Shown here piece after piece: positions 26,158 to 38,679 of a DNA stretch of 64,000 nucleotides. The notes below the pieces were generated by a model. It saw only the letters and a program-made list of their open reading frames with translations. It had not been told where the DNA came from and did not search any database. The number at the start of each line of letters is the position of its first letter. Position 1 is the first letter of the stretch. Made by a program: the position numbers and the translations under genes. Source of the DNA: Vicia villosa (taxonomy: Eukaryota; Streptophyta; Magnoliopsida; Fabales; Fabaceae); contig NC_081183.1 in NCBI RefSeq assembly GCF_029867415.1, forward strand, positions 51,539,133 through 51,603,132, written 5' to 3'.

Positions 26158-27084
26158 GCTTTATCTGGTAAGTTATATGGAATTGTCTTTATTTCAAATT
26201 CGAGTTAATTTCTTCACTTTGGTGTTTGCTGCTGATGTTAATTAGTGTTATTGTTTGTTCTCACCAATTGTAACTTTGGTGTTGTCATCAAAAGCTTCAA
26301 CTCATCTTCTCTTGGATGCATGTTGGTATTTCAAGTGCTCTTAAGGACTTAAATGGTTAGATATTGTTGTTTGGTTTTTTTGTAGTAGTCCGCCATGTGT
26401 AAACTTTCTTGTAAGTTTATACACTTGTGTCTCATATATTAATAATTTTGTAAATTTTGAAGAATATATATATTTTCATCTTAGCTATTTGGTGCAATGA
26501 AATTATATCCTTCAGTGGTTAAAAAATATGACAATAGTGACCTAACTGCGGTCTGTGTGTTGTAAGAAAAATGTGCAAAATAGCGACCTAACTTTGGTCT
26601 GTGTGGTATTTGAAACTTATATGGAAAATTAGGTTGAAAAAAATTACAAGTTAAAATAGGAAATACAACTATTATACTCTTAAAAGCAGAAAACATATTA
26701 CATCGGGAAAAATGGAAAACCGGTGTAAAACCTTTCCTATTACATCAGGCAAAGTGGAAAACCAATGTAAAAACTATGTATTACATCGGGCGGACAGAAC
26801 AGCCGATGTAAAATGTGGCGTTTATATTTTTTATAAAAAATTTTATTATTTTTCACACAAGCCATTTGAGTTCAACCGATGTGGTATGTTAATTTTTCAA
26901 ATCGGGCCTTGGCCCGATGTAAATGTCTAAGACTTATTACATCACCTGGCTTTACATCAGGCCCAAACCCGATGTAAAAATTAATTTTTGCCGACTTAAA
27001 AAATTATTTCTACCCTAGTGATTGTTACAAAAGTAATTTCATATTTTATGTAGATTTAGATGGATTTTTTATGAATTAGTGATT

Positions 27085-27504
27085 TTGTGGTTAATCAATT
27101 TGCAAATGGCAATAGAAAAAAGGCTACATGGCTTTAGCCTAAATGTAAGTGTGATGTAAATTATAATTCTATATTTAATTCTATGATAATTATTCACTAA
27201 TTATGTCGTTCATTTGTAGACAAGGAAACAACATAACTATCATGATTGAGGGTACTATGTGATGAAAAATATGTTGGATATTGTGTCTGCCAATATAACC
27301 GAATCTGGGATGCAGGTAATAAAATAACTTGAATTTGTTATTTACTTTGCGTTTCACAAGTTAATGTGAATTTTCATAGAATAACTCTACATTGTTATTT
27401 AAGTATTGTAGGTATTTGATAATGCTATCGAATTAACATAACATGATTTGTATGATTTGCGACTCTGTTAGGGAAAATGTTTCTTTGAGATATATAAAGA
27501 TTAA
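27085..27504 (+). pseudogene. Ulp1/C48-like protease tail, unit 17 (type B)
   Basis: Both shared stops. The Trp codon before the second intron is changed (TCTGGGATGC for TCTTGGATGC). Confidence 0.68.
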
Positions 27505-28431
27505 GCTTTATCTGCTAAGTTATATGGAATTGTCTTTATTTCAAATTCGAGTTAATTTCTTCACTTTGGTGTTTTCTGCTGATGTTAATTAGTGTTATTG
27601 TTTGTTCTCACCAATTGTAACTTTGGTGTTGTCATCAAAAGCTTCAACTCATCTTCTCTTGGATGCATGTTGGTATTTCAAGTGCTCTTAAGGACTTAAA
27701 TGGTTAGATATTGTTGTTTGGTTTTTTTGTAGTAGTCCGCCATGTGTAAACTTTCTTGTAAGTTTATACACTTGTGTCTCATATATTAATAATTTTGTAA
27801 ATTTTGAAGAATATATATATTTTCATCTTAGCTATTTGGTGCAATGAAATTATATCCTTCAGTGGTTAAAAAATATGACAATAGTGACCTAACTGCGGTC
27901 TGTGTGTTGTAAGAAAAATGTGCAAAATAGCGACCTAACTTTGGTCTGTGTGGTATTTGAAACTTATATGGAAAATTAGGTTGAAAAAAATTACAAGTTA
28001 AAATAGGAAATACAACTATTATACTCTTAAAAGCAGAAAACATATTACATCGGGAAAAATGGAAAACCGGTGTAAGACCTTTCCTATTACATCAGGCAAA
28101 GTGGAAAACCAATGTAAAAACTATCTATTACATCGGGCGGACAGAACAGCCGATGTAAAATGTGGCGTTTATATTTTTTATAAAAAATTTTATTATTTTT
28201 CACACAAGCCATTTGAGTTCAACCGATGTGGTATGTTAATTTTTCAAATCGGGCCTTGGCCCGATGTAAATGTCTAAGACTTATTACATCACCTGGCTTT
28301 ACATCAGGCCCAAACCCGATGTAAAAATTAATTTTTGCCGACTTAAAAAATTATTTCTACCCTAGTGATTGTTACAAAAGTAATTTCATATTTTATGTAG
28401 CTTTAGATGGATTTTTTATGAATTAGTGATT

Positions 28432-28851
28432 TTGTGGTTAATCAATTTGCAAATGGCAATAGAAAAAAGGCTACATGGCTTTAGCCTAAATGTAAGTGTG
28501 ATGTAAATTATAATTCTATATTTAATTCTATGATAATTATTCACTAAGTATGTCGTTCATTTGTAGACAAGGAAACAACATAACTATCATGATTGAGGGT
28601 ACTATGTGATGAAAAATATGTTGGATATTGTGTCTGCCAATATAACCGAATCTTGGATGCAGGTAATAAAATAACATGAATTTGTTATTTACTTTGCGTT
28701 TCACAAGTTAATGTGAATTTTCATAGAAAAACTCTACATTGTTATTTAAGTATTGTAGGTATTTGATAATGCTATCGAATTAACATAACATGATTTGTAT
28801 GATTTGCGACTCTGTTAGGGAAAATGTTTCTTTGAGATATATAAAGATTAA
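28432..28851 (+). pseudogene. Ulp1/C48-like protease tail, unit 18 (type A')
   Basis: Matches unit 16 at all diagnostic sites; both shared stops. Confidence 0.68.
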
Positions 28852-29778
28852 GCTTTATCTGGTAAGTTATATGGAATTGTCTTTATTTCAAATTCGAGTT
28901 AATTTCTTCACTTTGGTGTTTGCTGCTGATGTTAATTAGTGTTATTGTTTGTTCTCACCAATTGTAACTTTGGTGTTGTCATCAAAAGCTTCAACTCATC
29001 TTCTCTTGGATGCATGTTGGTATTTCAAGTGCTCTTAAGGACTTAAATGGTTAGATATTGTTGTTTGGTTTTTTTGTAGTAGTCCGCCATGTGTAAACTT
29101 TCTTGTAAGTTTATACACTTGTGTCTCATATATTAATAATTTTGTAAATTTTGAAGAATATATATATTTTCATCTTAGCTATTTGGTGCAATGAAATTAT
29201 ATCCTTCAGTGGTTAAAAAATATGACAATAGTGACCTAACTGCGGTCTGTGTGTTGTAAGAAAAATGTGCAAAATAGCGACCTAACTTTGGTCTGTGTGG
29301 TATTTGAAACTTATATGGAAAATTAGGTTGAAAAAAATTACAAGTTAAAATAGGAAATACAACTATTATACTCTTAAAAGCAGAAAACATATTACATCGG
29401 GAAAAATGGAAAACCGGTGTAAAACCTTTCCTATTACATCAGGCAAAGTGGAAAACCAATGTAAAAACTATGTATTACATCGGGCGGACAGAACAGCCGA
29501 TGTAAAATGTGGCGTTTATATTTTTTATAAAAAATTTTATTATTTTTCACACAAGCCATTTGAGTTCAACCGATGTGGTATGTTAATTTTTCAAATCGGG
29601 CCTTGGCCCGATGTAAATGTCTAAGACTTATTACATCACCTGGCTTTACATCAGGCCCAAACCCGATGTAAAAATTAATTTTTGCCGAGTTAAAAAATTA
29701 TTTCTACCCTAGTGATTGTTACAAAAGTAATTTCATATTTTATGTAGATTTAGATGGATTTTTTATGAATTAGTGATT

Positions 29779-30198
29779 TTGTGGTTAATCAATTTGCAAA
29801 TGGCAATAGAAAAAAGGCTACATGGCTTTAGCCTAAATGTAAGTGTGATGTAAATTATAATTCTATATTTAATTCTATGATAATTATTCACTAATTATGT
29901 CGTTCATTTGTAGACAAGGAAACAACATAACTATCATGATTGAGGGTACTATGTGATGAAAAATATGTTGGATATTGTGTCTGCCAATATAACCGAATCT
30001 GGGATGCAGGTAATAAAATAACTTGAATTTGTTATTTACTCTGCGTTTCACAAGTTAATGTGAATTTTCATAGAATAACTCTACATTGTTATTTAAGTAT
30101 TGTAGGTATTTGATAATGCTATCGAATTAACATAACATGATTTGTATGATTTGCGACTCTGTTAGGGAAAATGTTTCTTTGAGATATATAAAGATTAA
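29779..30198 (+). pseudogene. Ulp1/C48-like protease tail, unit 19 (type B')
   Basis: Matches unit 17 at all diagnostic sites; both shared stops. Confidence 0.68.
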
Positions 30199-31125
30199 GC
30201 TTTATCTGCTAAGTTATATGGAATTGTCTTTATTTCAAATTCGAGTTAATTTCTTCACTTTGGTGTTTTCTGCTGATGTTAATTAGTGTTATTGTTTGTT
30301 CTCACCAATTGTAACTTTGGTGTTGTCATCAAAAGCTTCAACTCATCTTCTCTTGGATGCATGTTGGTATTTCAAGTGCTCTTAAGGACTTAAATGGTTA
30401 GATATTGTTGTTTGGTTTTTTTGTAGTAGTCCGCCATGTGTAAACTTTCTTGTAAGTTTATACACTTGTGTCTCATATATTAATAATTTTGTAAATTTTG
30501 AAGAATATATATATTTTCATCTTAGCTATTTGGTGCAATGAAATTATATCCTTCAGTGGTTAAAAAATATGACAATAGTGACCTAACTGCGGTCTGTGTG
30601 TTGTAAGAAAAATGTGCAAAATAGCGACCTAACTTTGGTCTGTGTGGTATTTGAAACTTATATGGAAAATTAGGTTGAAAAAAATTACAAGTTAAAATAG
30701 GAAATACAACTATTATACTCTTAAAAGCAGAAAACATATTACATCGGGAAAAATGGAAAACCGGTGTAAAACCTTTCCTATTACATCAGGCAAAGTGGAA
30801 AACCAATGTAAAAACTATCTATTACATCTGGCGGACAGAACAGCCGATGTAAAATGTGGCGTTTATATTTTTTATAAAAAATTTTATTATTTTTCACACA
30901 AGCCATTTGAGTTCAACCGATGTGGTATGTTAATTTTTCAAATCGGGCCTTGGCCCGATGTAAATGTCTAAGACTTATTACATCACCTGGCTTTACAACA
31001 GGCCCAAACCCGATGTAAAAATTAATTTTTGCCGACTTAAAAAATTATTTCTACCCTAGTGATTGTTACAAAAGTAATTTCATATTTTATGTAGATTTAG
31101 ATGGATTTTTTATGAATTAGTGATT

Positions 31126-31545
31126 TTGTGGTTAATCAATTTGCAAATGGCAATAGAAAAAAGGCTACATGGCTTTAGCCTAAATGTAAGTGTGATGTAA
31201 ATTATAATTCTATATTTAATTCTATGATAATTATTCACTAATTATGTCGTTCATTTGTAGACAAGGAAACAACATAACTATCATGATTGAGGGTACTATG
31301 TGATGAAAAATATGTTGGATATTGTGTCTCCCAATATAACCGAATCTGGGATGCAGGTAATAAAATAACTTGAATTTGTTATTTACTTTGCGTTTCACAA
31401 GTTAATGTGAATTTTCATAGAATAACTCTACATTGTTATTTAAGTATTGTAGGTATTTGATGATTCTACCGAATTAACATAGGATGATTTGTATGATTTG
31501 CGACTCTGTTAGGGAAAATGTTTCTTTGAGATATATAAAGATTAA
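31126..31545 (+). pseudogene. Ulp1/C48-like protease tail, unit 20
   Basis: Still zone-B-like (TGA at Cys, TAG at Trp), but the last exon has reverted to the TTTGATGAT form. It is transitional between the homogenised block and the edge. Confidence 0.67.
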
Positions 31546-32471
31546 GCTTTATCTGCTAAGTTATATGGAATTGTCTTTATTTCAAATTCGAGTTAATTTC
31601 TTCACTTTGGTGTTTTCTGCTGATGTTAATTAGTGTTATTGTTTGTTCTCACCAATTGTAACTTTGGTGTTGTCATCAGAAGCTTCAACTCATCTTCTCT
31701 TGGATTCATGTTGGTATTTCAAGTGCTCTTAAGGACTTAAATGGTTAGATATTGTTGTTTGGTTTTTTTGTAGTAGTCCGCCATGTGTAAACTTTCTTGT
31801 AATTTTATACACTTGTGTCTCATATATTAATAATTTTGTAAATTTTGAAGAATATATATATTTTCATCTTATCTATTTGGTGCAATGAAATTATATCCTT
31901 CACTGGTTAAAAAAATATAGTGACCTAACTGTGGTCTGTGTGTTGTGAGAAAAATGTGCAAAATAGAGACCTAACTTTAGTCTGTTTGGTATTTGAATCT
32001 TATATGGAAAATTAGGTTGAAAAAAATTACAAGTTAAAATAGGAAATACAGCTAGTATACTCTTAAAAGCAAAAAACATATTACATCGGGAAAAATGGAA
32101 AACCGGTGTAAAAACGTTTCTATTACATTGGGCAAAGTGGAAAACCAATGTAAAAACTATCTATTACATCGGGCGGACAGGACAGCCGATGTAAAATGTG
32201 GCGTATATACTTTTTTATTAAAAATTGCATTATTTTTCACACAAGACATCTGACTTCAACTGATGTGGTATGTTAAATTTTCACATCGGGCCTTGGCCCG
32301 ATGTTAAATGTAATAGACTTATTACATCGCTTGGCTTTACATAAGGCCAAAACCTGATGTAAAAAGTAATTTTCGCCTGACGTAAAAAATTACTTTCATC
32401 CCTAGTGATTGTTACAAAAGTAATTTCATATTTTATGTGGCTTTATATGGATTTTTTAAGAATTAGTGCTT

Positions 32472-32891
32472 TTGAGCTTAATCAATTTGCAAATGGAAAT
32501 AGAAAAAAGGCTACATGGCTTTAGCCTAAATGTAAGTGTGATGTAAATTATAATTCTATATTTAATTTTATGATAATTATTCACTAATTATGTCGTTTAT
32601 TTGTAGACAAGGAAACAACATAACTCTAATGATTGTGGGTACTATGTGATGAAAAATATGTTGGATATTATGTCTGCCAATATAACCGAATCTTGGACGC
32701 AGGTAATAAAATAACTTTAATTTGTTATTTACTTTGCGTTTTACAACTTAATGTGAATTTTCAAAGAATAACTCTATATTGTTATTTAAGTATTGTAGGT
32801 ATTTGATGATCTTACCGTATTAACACAAGATGATTTGTATGATTTGTGACTCCGTTGGGGAAAATGATTCTTTGAGATAAATAAAGATTAA
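32472..32891 (+). pseudogene. Ulp1/C48-like protease tail, unit 21
   Basis: The catalytic Cys codon is intact here: NSND, then TGT (Cys), then GYYVMKN near 32617-32655. A different stop lies in the last exon (GATTTGTGACTCC, CGA to TGA). First unit right of the homogenised block. Confidence 0.72.
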
Positions 32892-33821
32892 GCTTTATCT
32901 GCTAAGTTATATGGAATTGTCTTTATTCCTGATTCGAGCTAGTTTCTTCACTTTGGTGTTGTCTGCTGATGTTAATTAGTGTTATTGTTTATTCTCAGCA
33001 AATGTAACTATGGTGTTGTCTTCAGAAGCTACAACTCATCTTATCATGGGTGCATGTTGGTATTACAAGTGCTCTTAAGGACTTAAATGGTTGGATGTTG
33101 TTGTTTGGATATTTTGTGGTAGTCCACCATGTGTAAACTTTCTTATAATTTTGTACACTTGTGTCTCCTAGATTAATACTTTCGTAAATTTTAAAGAATC
33201 TATATTTTCATCTTAGCTATTTGGTGCAATGAAATTATATTCTTCACTGGTAAGAAAAATATGACAATAGTTACCTAAATGTGGTATGTGTGTTGTGAGA
33301 AAAATGTGCAAAATAGCGACCTAACTTTGGTTTGTGTGGTATTTGAAACTTATATGGAAAATTAGGTACAAAAAAATTACAGGTTAAAATAGGAAATACA
33401 ACTATTATACGCCTAAAAGAAGATAAGATATTACATCTTGCAAAATGAAAAACCAATGTAAAAACGTATCTATTACATCGGGCAAAGTGGAAAACCAATG
33501 TAAAAACAATCTATTACATCGGGCGGACAGGACAGCCGATGTAAAATGTGGTGTATATATTTTTTTATAAAAAAATTTAATTATTTTTCCCACCAGACAT
33601 CTGAGTTCAACCGTTGTGGTATGTTAAATTTTTACATCGGGCCATGGCCCGATGTAAAATGTCTCAGACTTATTACATCGCCTGGCTTTACGTAAGGCCC
33701 AGCCCAGATGTAAAAAGTACTTTTCGTATGATGTAAAAATTACTTTCTGCACTAGTGATTGATACAAAAGTAATTTCATATTTTATGTGGCTTTATATGG
33801 ATTTTTTCTGAATTAATGCTT

Positions 33822-34241
33822 TTAAGGTTCATCAATTAGCAAATGGCAATAGAAAAAAGGCTACATTGCTTCCGCCCAATGTAATTGTGATGTAAATTAT
33901 AATTTTATATTTAATTTAATGATAATTTTCCACCAATTATGTCGTTTATTTGTTGACTAGGAAACAACATAACTCTAGTGAAAGTGGGTACTATGTGATG
34001 AAAAATATGTTGGATATTGTCTCTGCCAATATAATCGATTCTTGGATGCAGGTAATAAAATAACTTTAATTTGTTATTTACTTTGTGTTTTACAACTTAA
34101 TGTGAATTTTCAAAGAATAACTCTATATTGTTATTTATGTACTGTAGGTACTTGATTGATCCTACAAAATTAACACAAGATGATTTGTATGATTTGCGAA
34201 TTCCTTGGGCAAAATGTTTCTTTGAGTTATGTAAAGATTAA
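33822..34241 (+). pseudogene. Ulp1/C48-like protease tail, unit 22
   Basis: Cys codon changed to AGT (Ser) in a GAA AGT GGG context. An extra T near GTACTTGATTGATCC shifts the last exon. The 3' spliced spacer that normally follows is partly deleted (about 34310). Confidence 0.67.
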
Positions 34242-34426
34242 GGTTTATCTGGTGAGTTATATGGAATTCTCTATATTTCTTATTCGATCTAGTTTCTTGA
34301 CTTTCGTGTTGTCCGTTGGTTGGATATTTGTGTTTTTTTTTATTTTGTAGTAGTCCACCGTGTGTAAACTTTCATATAATTTGGTACACTTGTGTATCCT
34401 AGATTAATACTTCTGTAAATTTTAAA

Positions 34427-34429
<3 letters not shown>

Positions 34430-34476
<47 letters not shown>
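34430..34476. repeat. (AT)n microsatellite, unit 22
   Basis: AT tract of about 47 bp at the same relative place as in zone A units. Confidence 0.94.
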
Positions 34477-34479
<3 letters not shown>

Positions 34480-35080
34480 TCTTAGCTATTTGGTGCAATG
34501 AAATTATATCCTTCACTAGTTAGAAAAATATGACAATAGTGACCTAAATGTAGTGTGTATGTTGTGTTAAAAAATGTGCAAAATAGTGACCTAAGGAAGT
34601 CGCAAATCATACATTGGACAATTAGGTACAAAACAATTACAGTTTAAAATAGGAAAAATAGTTATTACACGCTTAAAAGCATAAAACTTATTACATTGGA
34701 CAAAATGGAAAACCGATGTAAAAACTTATCTATTACATCGGGCAAAGTGGAAAAACGATGTAAAAACTATCTATTGAATCGGGGCGGAAAGTACAACCGA
34801 GGTAAAATATGGCGTATATATTTTTTACAAAAAATTGCATTAATTTTCACAACAGACATCTGAGTTCAACCGATGTGGTATGTTAATTTTTCACATTGCG
34901 CCATGGCCGGATGTAAAATGTCTCTGACTTATTACAGCGCATGGATTTACGACGGGCGTAGGCCCGATGTAAAAAGTACTTTTCGCACGAAAAAATAAAT
35001 ACTTTCTGCACTAGTGATTGTTACAAAAGTAATTTCATATTTTATGTGGCTTTATATGGATTTTTTCTGAATTTGTGCTT

Positions 35081-35391
35081 TTAGGTTCATCAATTTGCAA
35101 ATGGCAATAGAAAAAAGGCTACATTGCTTCCGCCCAATGTAAGTGTGATGTAAATTATAATTCTATATTTAATTTTATGATAATTTTTCGTTCATTTGTA
35201 GACAAGGAAACAACCTAACTCTAGTGAATGTAGGTACTATGTGATGAAAAATATGTAAGATATTTTCTCTGCCAATATAACCGAATCTCGGATGCAGGTA
35301 ATAAAATATCTTTAATTTTTTATTTACTTTGTCTTTTACAACTTAATGTGAATTTTCAAAGAAAAGTTCTATATTGTTATATAAAGATTAA
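35081..35391 (+). pseudogene. Ulp1/C48-like protease tail, unit 23 (last exon deleted)
   Basis: Cys codon TGT kept, but the next Gly is AGG (Arg). The second intron end and most of the last exon are missing; sequence jumps from ATATTGTTAT to ATAAAGATTAAG. Confidence 0.67.
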
Positions 35392-35697
35392 GTTTTATCT
35401 GGTGAGTTATATGGAATTCTCTATATTTCTTATTCGGTCTAGTTTCTTGACTTTGGTGTTGTCTATTGATGTTAATTAGAGTTTTTGTTTATTCTTAGAA
35501 AATTTAATTTTGGTGTTGTCTTCAGAAGGTACAACTCGTCTTCTCGTGGATACATGTTGGTATTTCAAGGGCGCTAAAGGACTTAAATCGTTGGATATTT
35601 GTTGATTTTTTTATTTTGTAGTAGTCCACCGTGTGTAAACTTTTTTATAATTTCGTACACTTGTGTATCCTAGATTAAAACTTTTGTAAATTTTGAA

Positions 35698-35698
<1 letters not shown>

Positions 35699-35741
<43 letters not shown>
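35699..35741. repeat. (AT)n microsatellite, unit 23
   Basis: Pure AT tract of about 43 bp. Confidence 0.94.
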
Positions 35742-35743
<2 letters not shown>

Positions 35744-36132
35744 ATCTTAGTTATTTGGTGGAATGTAATTATATCTTTCACTGGTTAGAATAATATGACA
35801 ATAGTGACCTAAATGTGGTATGTGTGTTGTGCAAAAAATGTGCAAAATAGGGACCTAACTTTGGTCTATGTGGTATTTGAAATATTAATCGAAAATTAGG
35901 TACAAAAAAATTATAGGTTAAAATAGGAAAAATAGCTATTATACGCTTGAAAGTATGTTAATTTTTTACATCGCGCCATGGCCAGATGTAAAATGTCTCT
36001 GACTTATTACAGCGCATGGCTTTACGTCGGGCGTAGGCCCGACGTAAAAAGTACTTTCTGCACTAGTGATTGTTACAAAAGTAATTTCATATTTTATGTG
36101 GCTTTGTATGGATTTGTTCTGAATTAGAGATT

Positions 36133-36363
36133 TTGAGGTTTATCAATTTGCAAATGGAAATAGAAAAAAGGCTACATGGCTTTAGCCCAATGTAACTGTG
36201 ATGTAAATTACAATTCTATATTTAATTTTATGATAATTATTCACTAATTATGTCGTTCATTTGTAGACAAGGAAACAAGATAACTCTATTGATTGTGGGT
36301 ACTATGTGATGAAAAATCTGTTAGATGTTGTCTCTGCCAATATAAATGAATCTTGGATGCAGG
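36133..36363 (+). pseudogene. Ulp1/C48-like protease tail, unit 24 (best Cys motif, last exon lost)
   Basis: Reads NSIDCGYYVMKN in frame, one of the copies with the family Q-x5-C-G signature intact. After the second splice donor, a deletion joins the intron to the 3' spacer (TAATGTGATCTAG near 36410), removing the last exon. Its subterminal block upstream is also shortened (about 35945). Confidence 0.7.
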
Positions 36364-37272
36364 TAATAAAACAACTTTAATTTGTTATTTACTTTTTGTT
36401 TTACAACTTAATGTGATCTAGTTTCTTGACTTTGGTGTTGTCTGTTGATGTTAGTTAGTGTTATTGTTTTTCCCAACAAACATAATTTTGGTGTTGTCTT
36501 CAGAAGCTACAACTTCGTCTTCTCGTGGTTACATGTTGGTATTTCAAGGGCACTAAAGGACTTAAATGGTTGGATATTTGTTGTTTTTTTATTTTATAGT
36601 AGTCCACCGTGTGTAAACTTTCTTATAATCTTGTACACTTGTGTATCCTATATTAATACTTCTGTAAATTTTAAGGAATATATATATGCATCTTAACTAT
36701 TTGGTGCGATAAAATTATATCCTTCACTAGTTAGAAAAATATGACAATAGTGACCTAAATGTGGTCTGTGTGTTGTGCAAAAAATGTGAAAAATAGCAAC
36801 CTAACTTTGGTCTATGTGGTATTTGAAACTTATATGGAAAATTAGTTACAAAAAATTACAGGTTAAAATAGGAAAATAGCTATTATACGCTTAAAAGCAG
36901 AAAACATATTACATTCGGCAAAATTGAAAACCGATGTAAAAAATTATCTATACATCGGGCAAAGTGGAAAACTGATGTAAATACTATCTATTACTTTGGG
37001 CGGACCAGACAACCAATGTAAAATACGGCGTATAGTTTTTTAAAAAAATAATTGTGTTTTTTTTTCACATCAGACATCTAAGTTCAACCGATGTGGTATG
37101 TTAATTTTCACATCGGGCCATGGCCCGATGTAAAATGTCTCTGACTTATTACATTGTCTGGCTTTACGTCGGACCTAGGCCCGATGTAAAAAGTACTTTC
37201 TGCACTAGTGATTGTTACAAAATTAATTTCCTAATTTTTGTGGCTTTATATGGATTTTTTCTGAATTAGTGC

Positions 37273-37690
37273 TTTTAGGTTCATCAATTAGCAAATGGCA
37301 ATAAAAAAAAGGCTACATTGCTTCCGCCCAATGTAAGTGTGATTTAAATTAAAATTCTATATTTAATTTAATGATAATTTTTCACTAATTATGTCGTTCA
37401 TTTGTAGACAGGGAAACAACATAACTCTAGTGAATGTGGGTGCTATGTGATGAAAAATATGTTAGATATTTTCTCTGCCAATATAACTGAATCTCGGATG
37501 CAGGTAATAAAATAACTTTAATTTTTTATTTACTTTGTCTTTTACAACTTAATGTGAATTTTCAAAGAATGACTCTATATTGTTATTTATGTATTGTAGG
37601 TACTTGATGATCCTAAAGAATTAACACAAGAAAATTTGTATGATTTGCGACTCCCTTGGGCAAAATGTTTCTTTGAGTTATAAAGATTAG
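37273..37690 (+). pseudogene. Ulp1/C48-like protease tail, unit 25
   Basis: Cys codon intact (GAA TGT GGG), followed by TGC for the first Tyr. Small deletions near the end change GAG TTA TAT AAA to GAG TTA TAA. The 3' spacer is interrupted by the solo LTR at 37775. Confidence 0.68.
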
Positions 37691-37769
37691 GCTTTATCTG
37701 GTGAGTTATATGGAATTCTCTATATTTCTTATTCGATCTAGTTTCTTGACTTTGGTGTTGTCTATTGAT

Positions 37770-38679
37770 GTTAATGAAAATTCTAGTAACACACGTTCGA
37801 TGTCAAACTTGATGTTATGACATCCACAATTACGTAGCACAAACAATACTAACAAACAACATAAAACAGTAAAGAACACACATAATTGTTTACCCAGTTC
37901 GGTTCAAACAACCTACTCTGGGGGCTACCAAGCCAGGGATGATGTCCACTATCAGTAGTGTCAATTCGAAGCTAAACTCACCCGTTTACAACTTATCACT
38001 TAATCACCCAATGACACTTCTACCTATGTTCTAGCTAGATATGTAATATCTCCATTCCACTCCCCCTCAATCACAGCGATTACACATACACAATAAAAAA
38101 TTACCGATAGAAGACACACTTCAAAAACACAACTTGATCTGCTTAAAAGCTTCAATCAAGAGACACACACTCGTGCTTAAAAGCTTAGAGTGACACAACA
38201 AAAACACAGACTAATTCCAACGCAATCATCAAAGATGATAGCGTGGATCACAAGAGACAGTTACAGAACAGTCGTTCTTCACAATACACAATCTTCTGTT
38301 TGCGTTCGAAATTAGGATTGCAGTTCTTTTTATATGTAGTTTTGGGCCTTGGGCTTTTTAAAAAACACATTAGGGTTAACAAAGTTAACCTAATTTACAC
38401 CCCAACTGTCTGTTACACAATGTCCTGTCAGTAGGATCTTCTGGACGAAATATGCAGACTCAATAAAAAGTTTCCTAAACTGATAAAAAGGATAAATCAG
38501 GAAACACAATTAATAAACAATAACAGCTCTTTCTATCACACATGGATGTCACGACATCGATCGTGACATTCACTACAAAACCTGTATTAGCTTCACACAT
38601 ATATGCAACCTGCATAAACACAATCAACCAGGTATGTTTTACCAATAATGCAGCCAACATGCAAAACACCTTCAGTTAA
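37770..38679 (-). mobile_element. Solo LTR of a second copia-type element, TSD GTTAA
   Basis: A 900-bp sequence (37775-38674) starts TGAAAATTC and ends ACACCTTCA, and is flanked by GTTAA at 37770-37774 and 38675-38679. Removing it restores the monomer reading TTGATGTTAATTAGTG. Orientation is inferred as minus: on that strand a TATA-like ACATATAAAAAG (about 38328-38339) sits in the middle of the element. It is unrelated by eye to the LTR family in zone A. Neither PBS nor internal region is present. Confidence 0.88.

Larger units (their letters stand above)
25134..27827 (+). repeat. Higher-order repeat, dimer copy 1 (A-B)
   Basis: The two monomers (25134-26480 and 26481-27827) differ from each other at several sites but each matches the monomer two places along. 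Type A has GTAAGACC, GTAGCTTTAG, CTTGGATGC, CTGGTAAG and TTTGCTGCTG. Type B has GTAAAACC, CTATGTATT, GTAGATTTAG, CTGGGATGC and CTGCTAAG. Confidence 0.88.
27828..30521 (+). repeat. Higher-order repeat, dimer copy 2 (A'-B')
   Basis: Repeats the A then B marker variants of copy 1 at a 2694-bp offset. The next monomer (from 30522) is B-like with private changes (TACATCTGGC), so the dimer pattern stops after two copies. Confidence 0.88.
13847..31061 (+). repeat. Zone B: homogeneous tandem array, units of 1350 then 1347 bp
   Basis: Unit ends (…CTAGTG) fall at 14882, 16232, 17582, 18932 and 20282 (exact 1350-bp steps), then 21630, 22979, 24326, 25673, 27020, 28367, 29714 and 31061 (steps of 1347-1349). 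Units within each sub-block are almost identical by eye, differing by a few substitutions. Each has the protease tail exons on the left and the CACTA subterminal repeat block on the right, with no LTR. The terminal CACTA is intact in the 1350-bp sub-block (CTGCACTAGTG) and decayed to CCCTAGTG or CCTTAGTG in the 1347-bp one. Confidence 0.95.

Noticed and set aside
14298..30971. Recurrent 71-85-codon open frames on both strands in every monomer (for example MENQCKNYLL… on + and MFSDFKRIIAVF… on -)
   Set aside because: They lie in the ACATCGG subterminal repeat block or the spacer, are on opposite strands of the same DNA, match no domain I know, and are conserved only because the DNA repeats are nearly identical.
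13847..31061. CRISPR-like or phage-like regular repeat array
   Set aside because: The repeats are kilobase-long, contiguous and contain plant-type spliced exons; there are no short repeats with unique spacers.
32472..32891. Functional Ulp1 protease gene at the unit with intact Cys
   Set aside because: Only the C-terminal exons exist; catalytic His and Asp regions are absent, and a stop occurs in the last exon.
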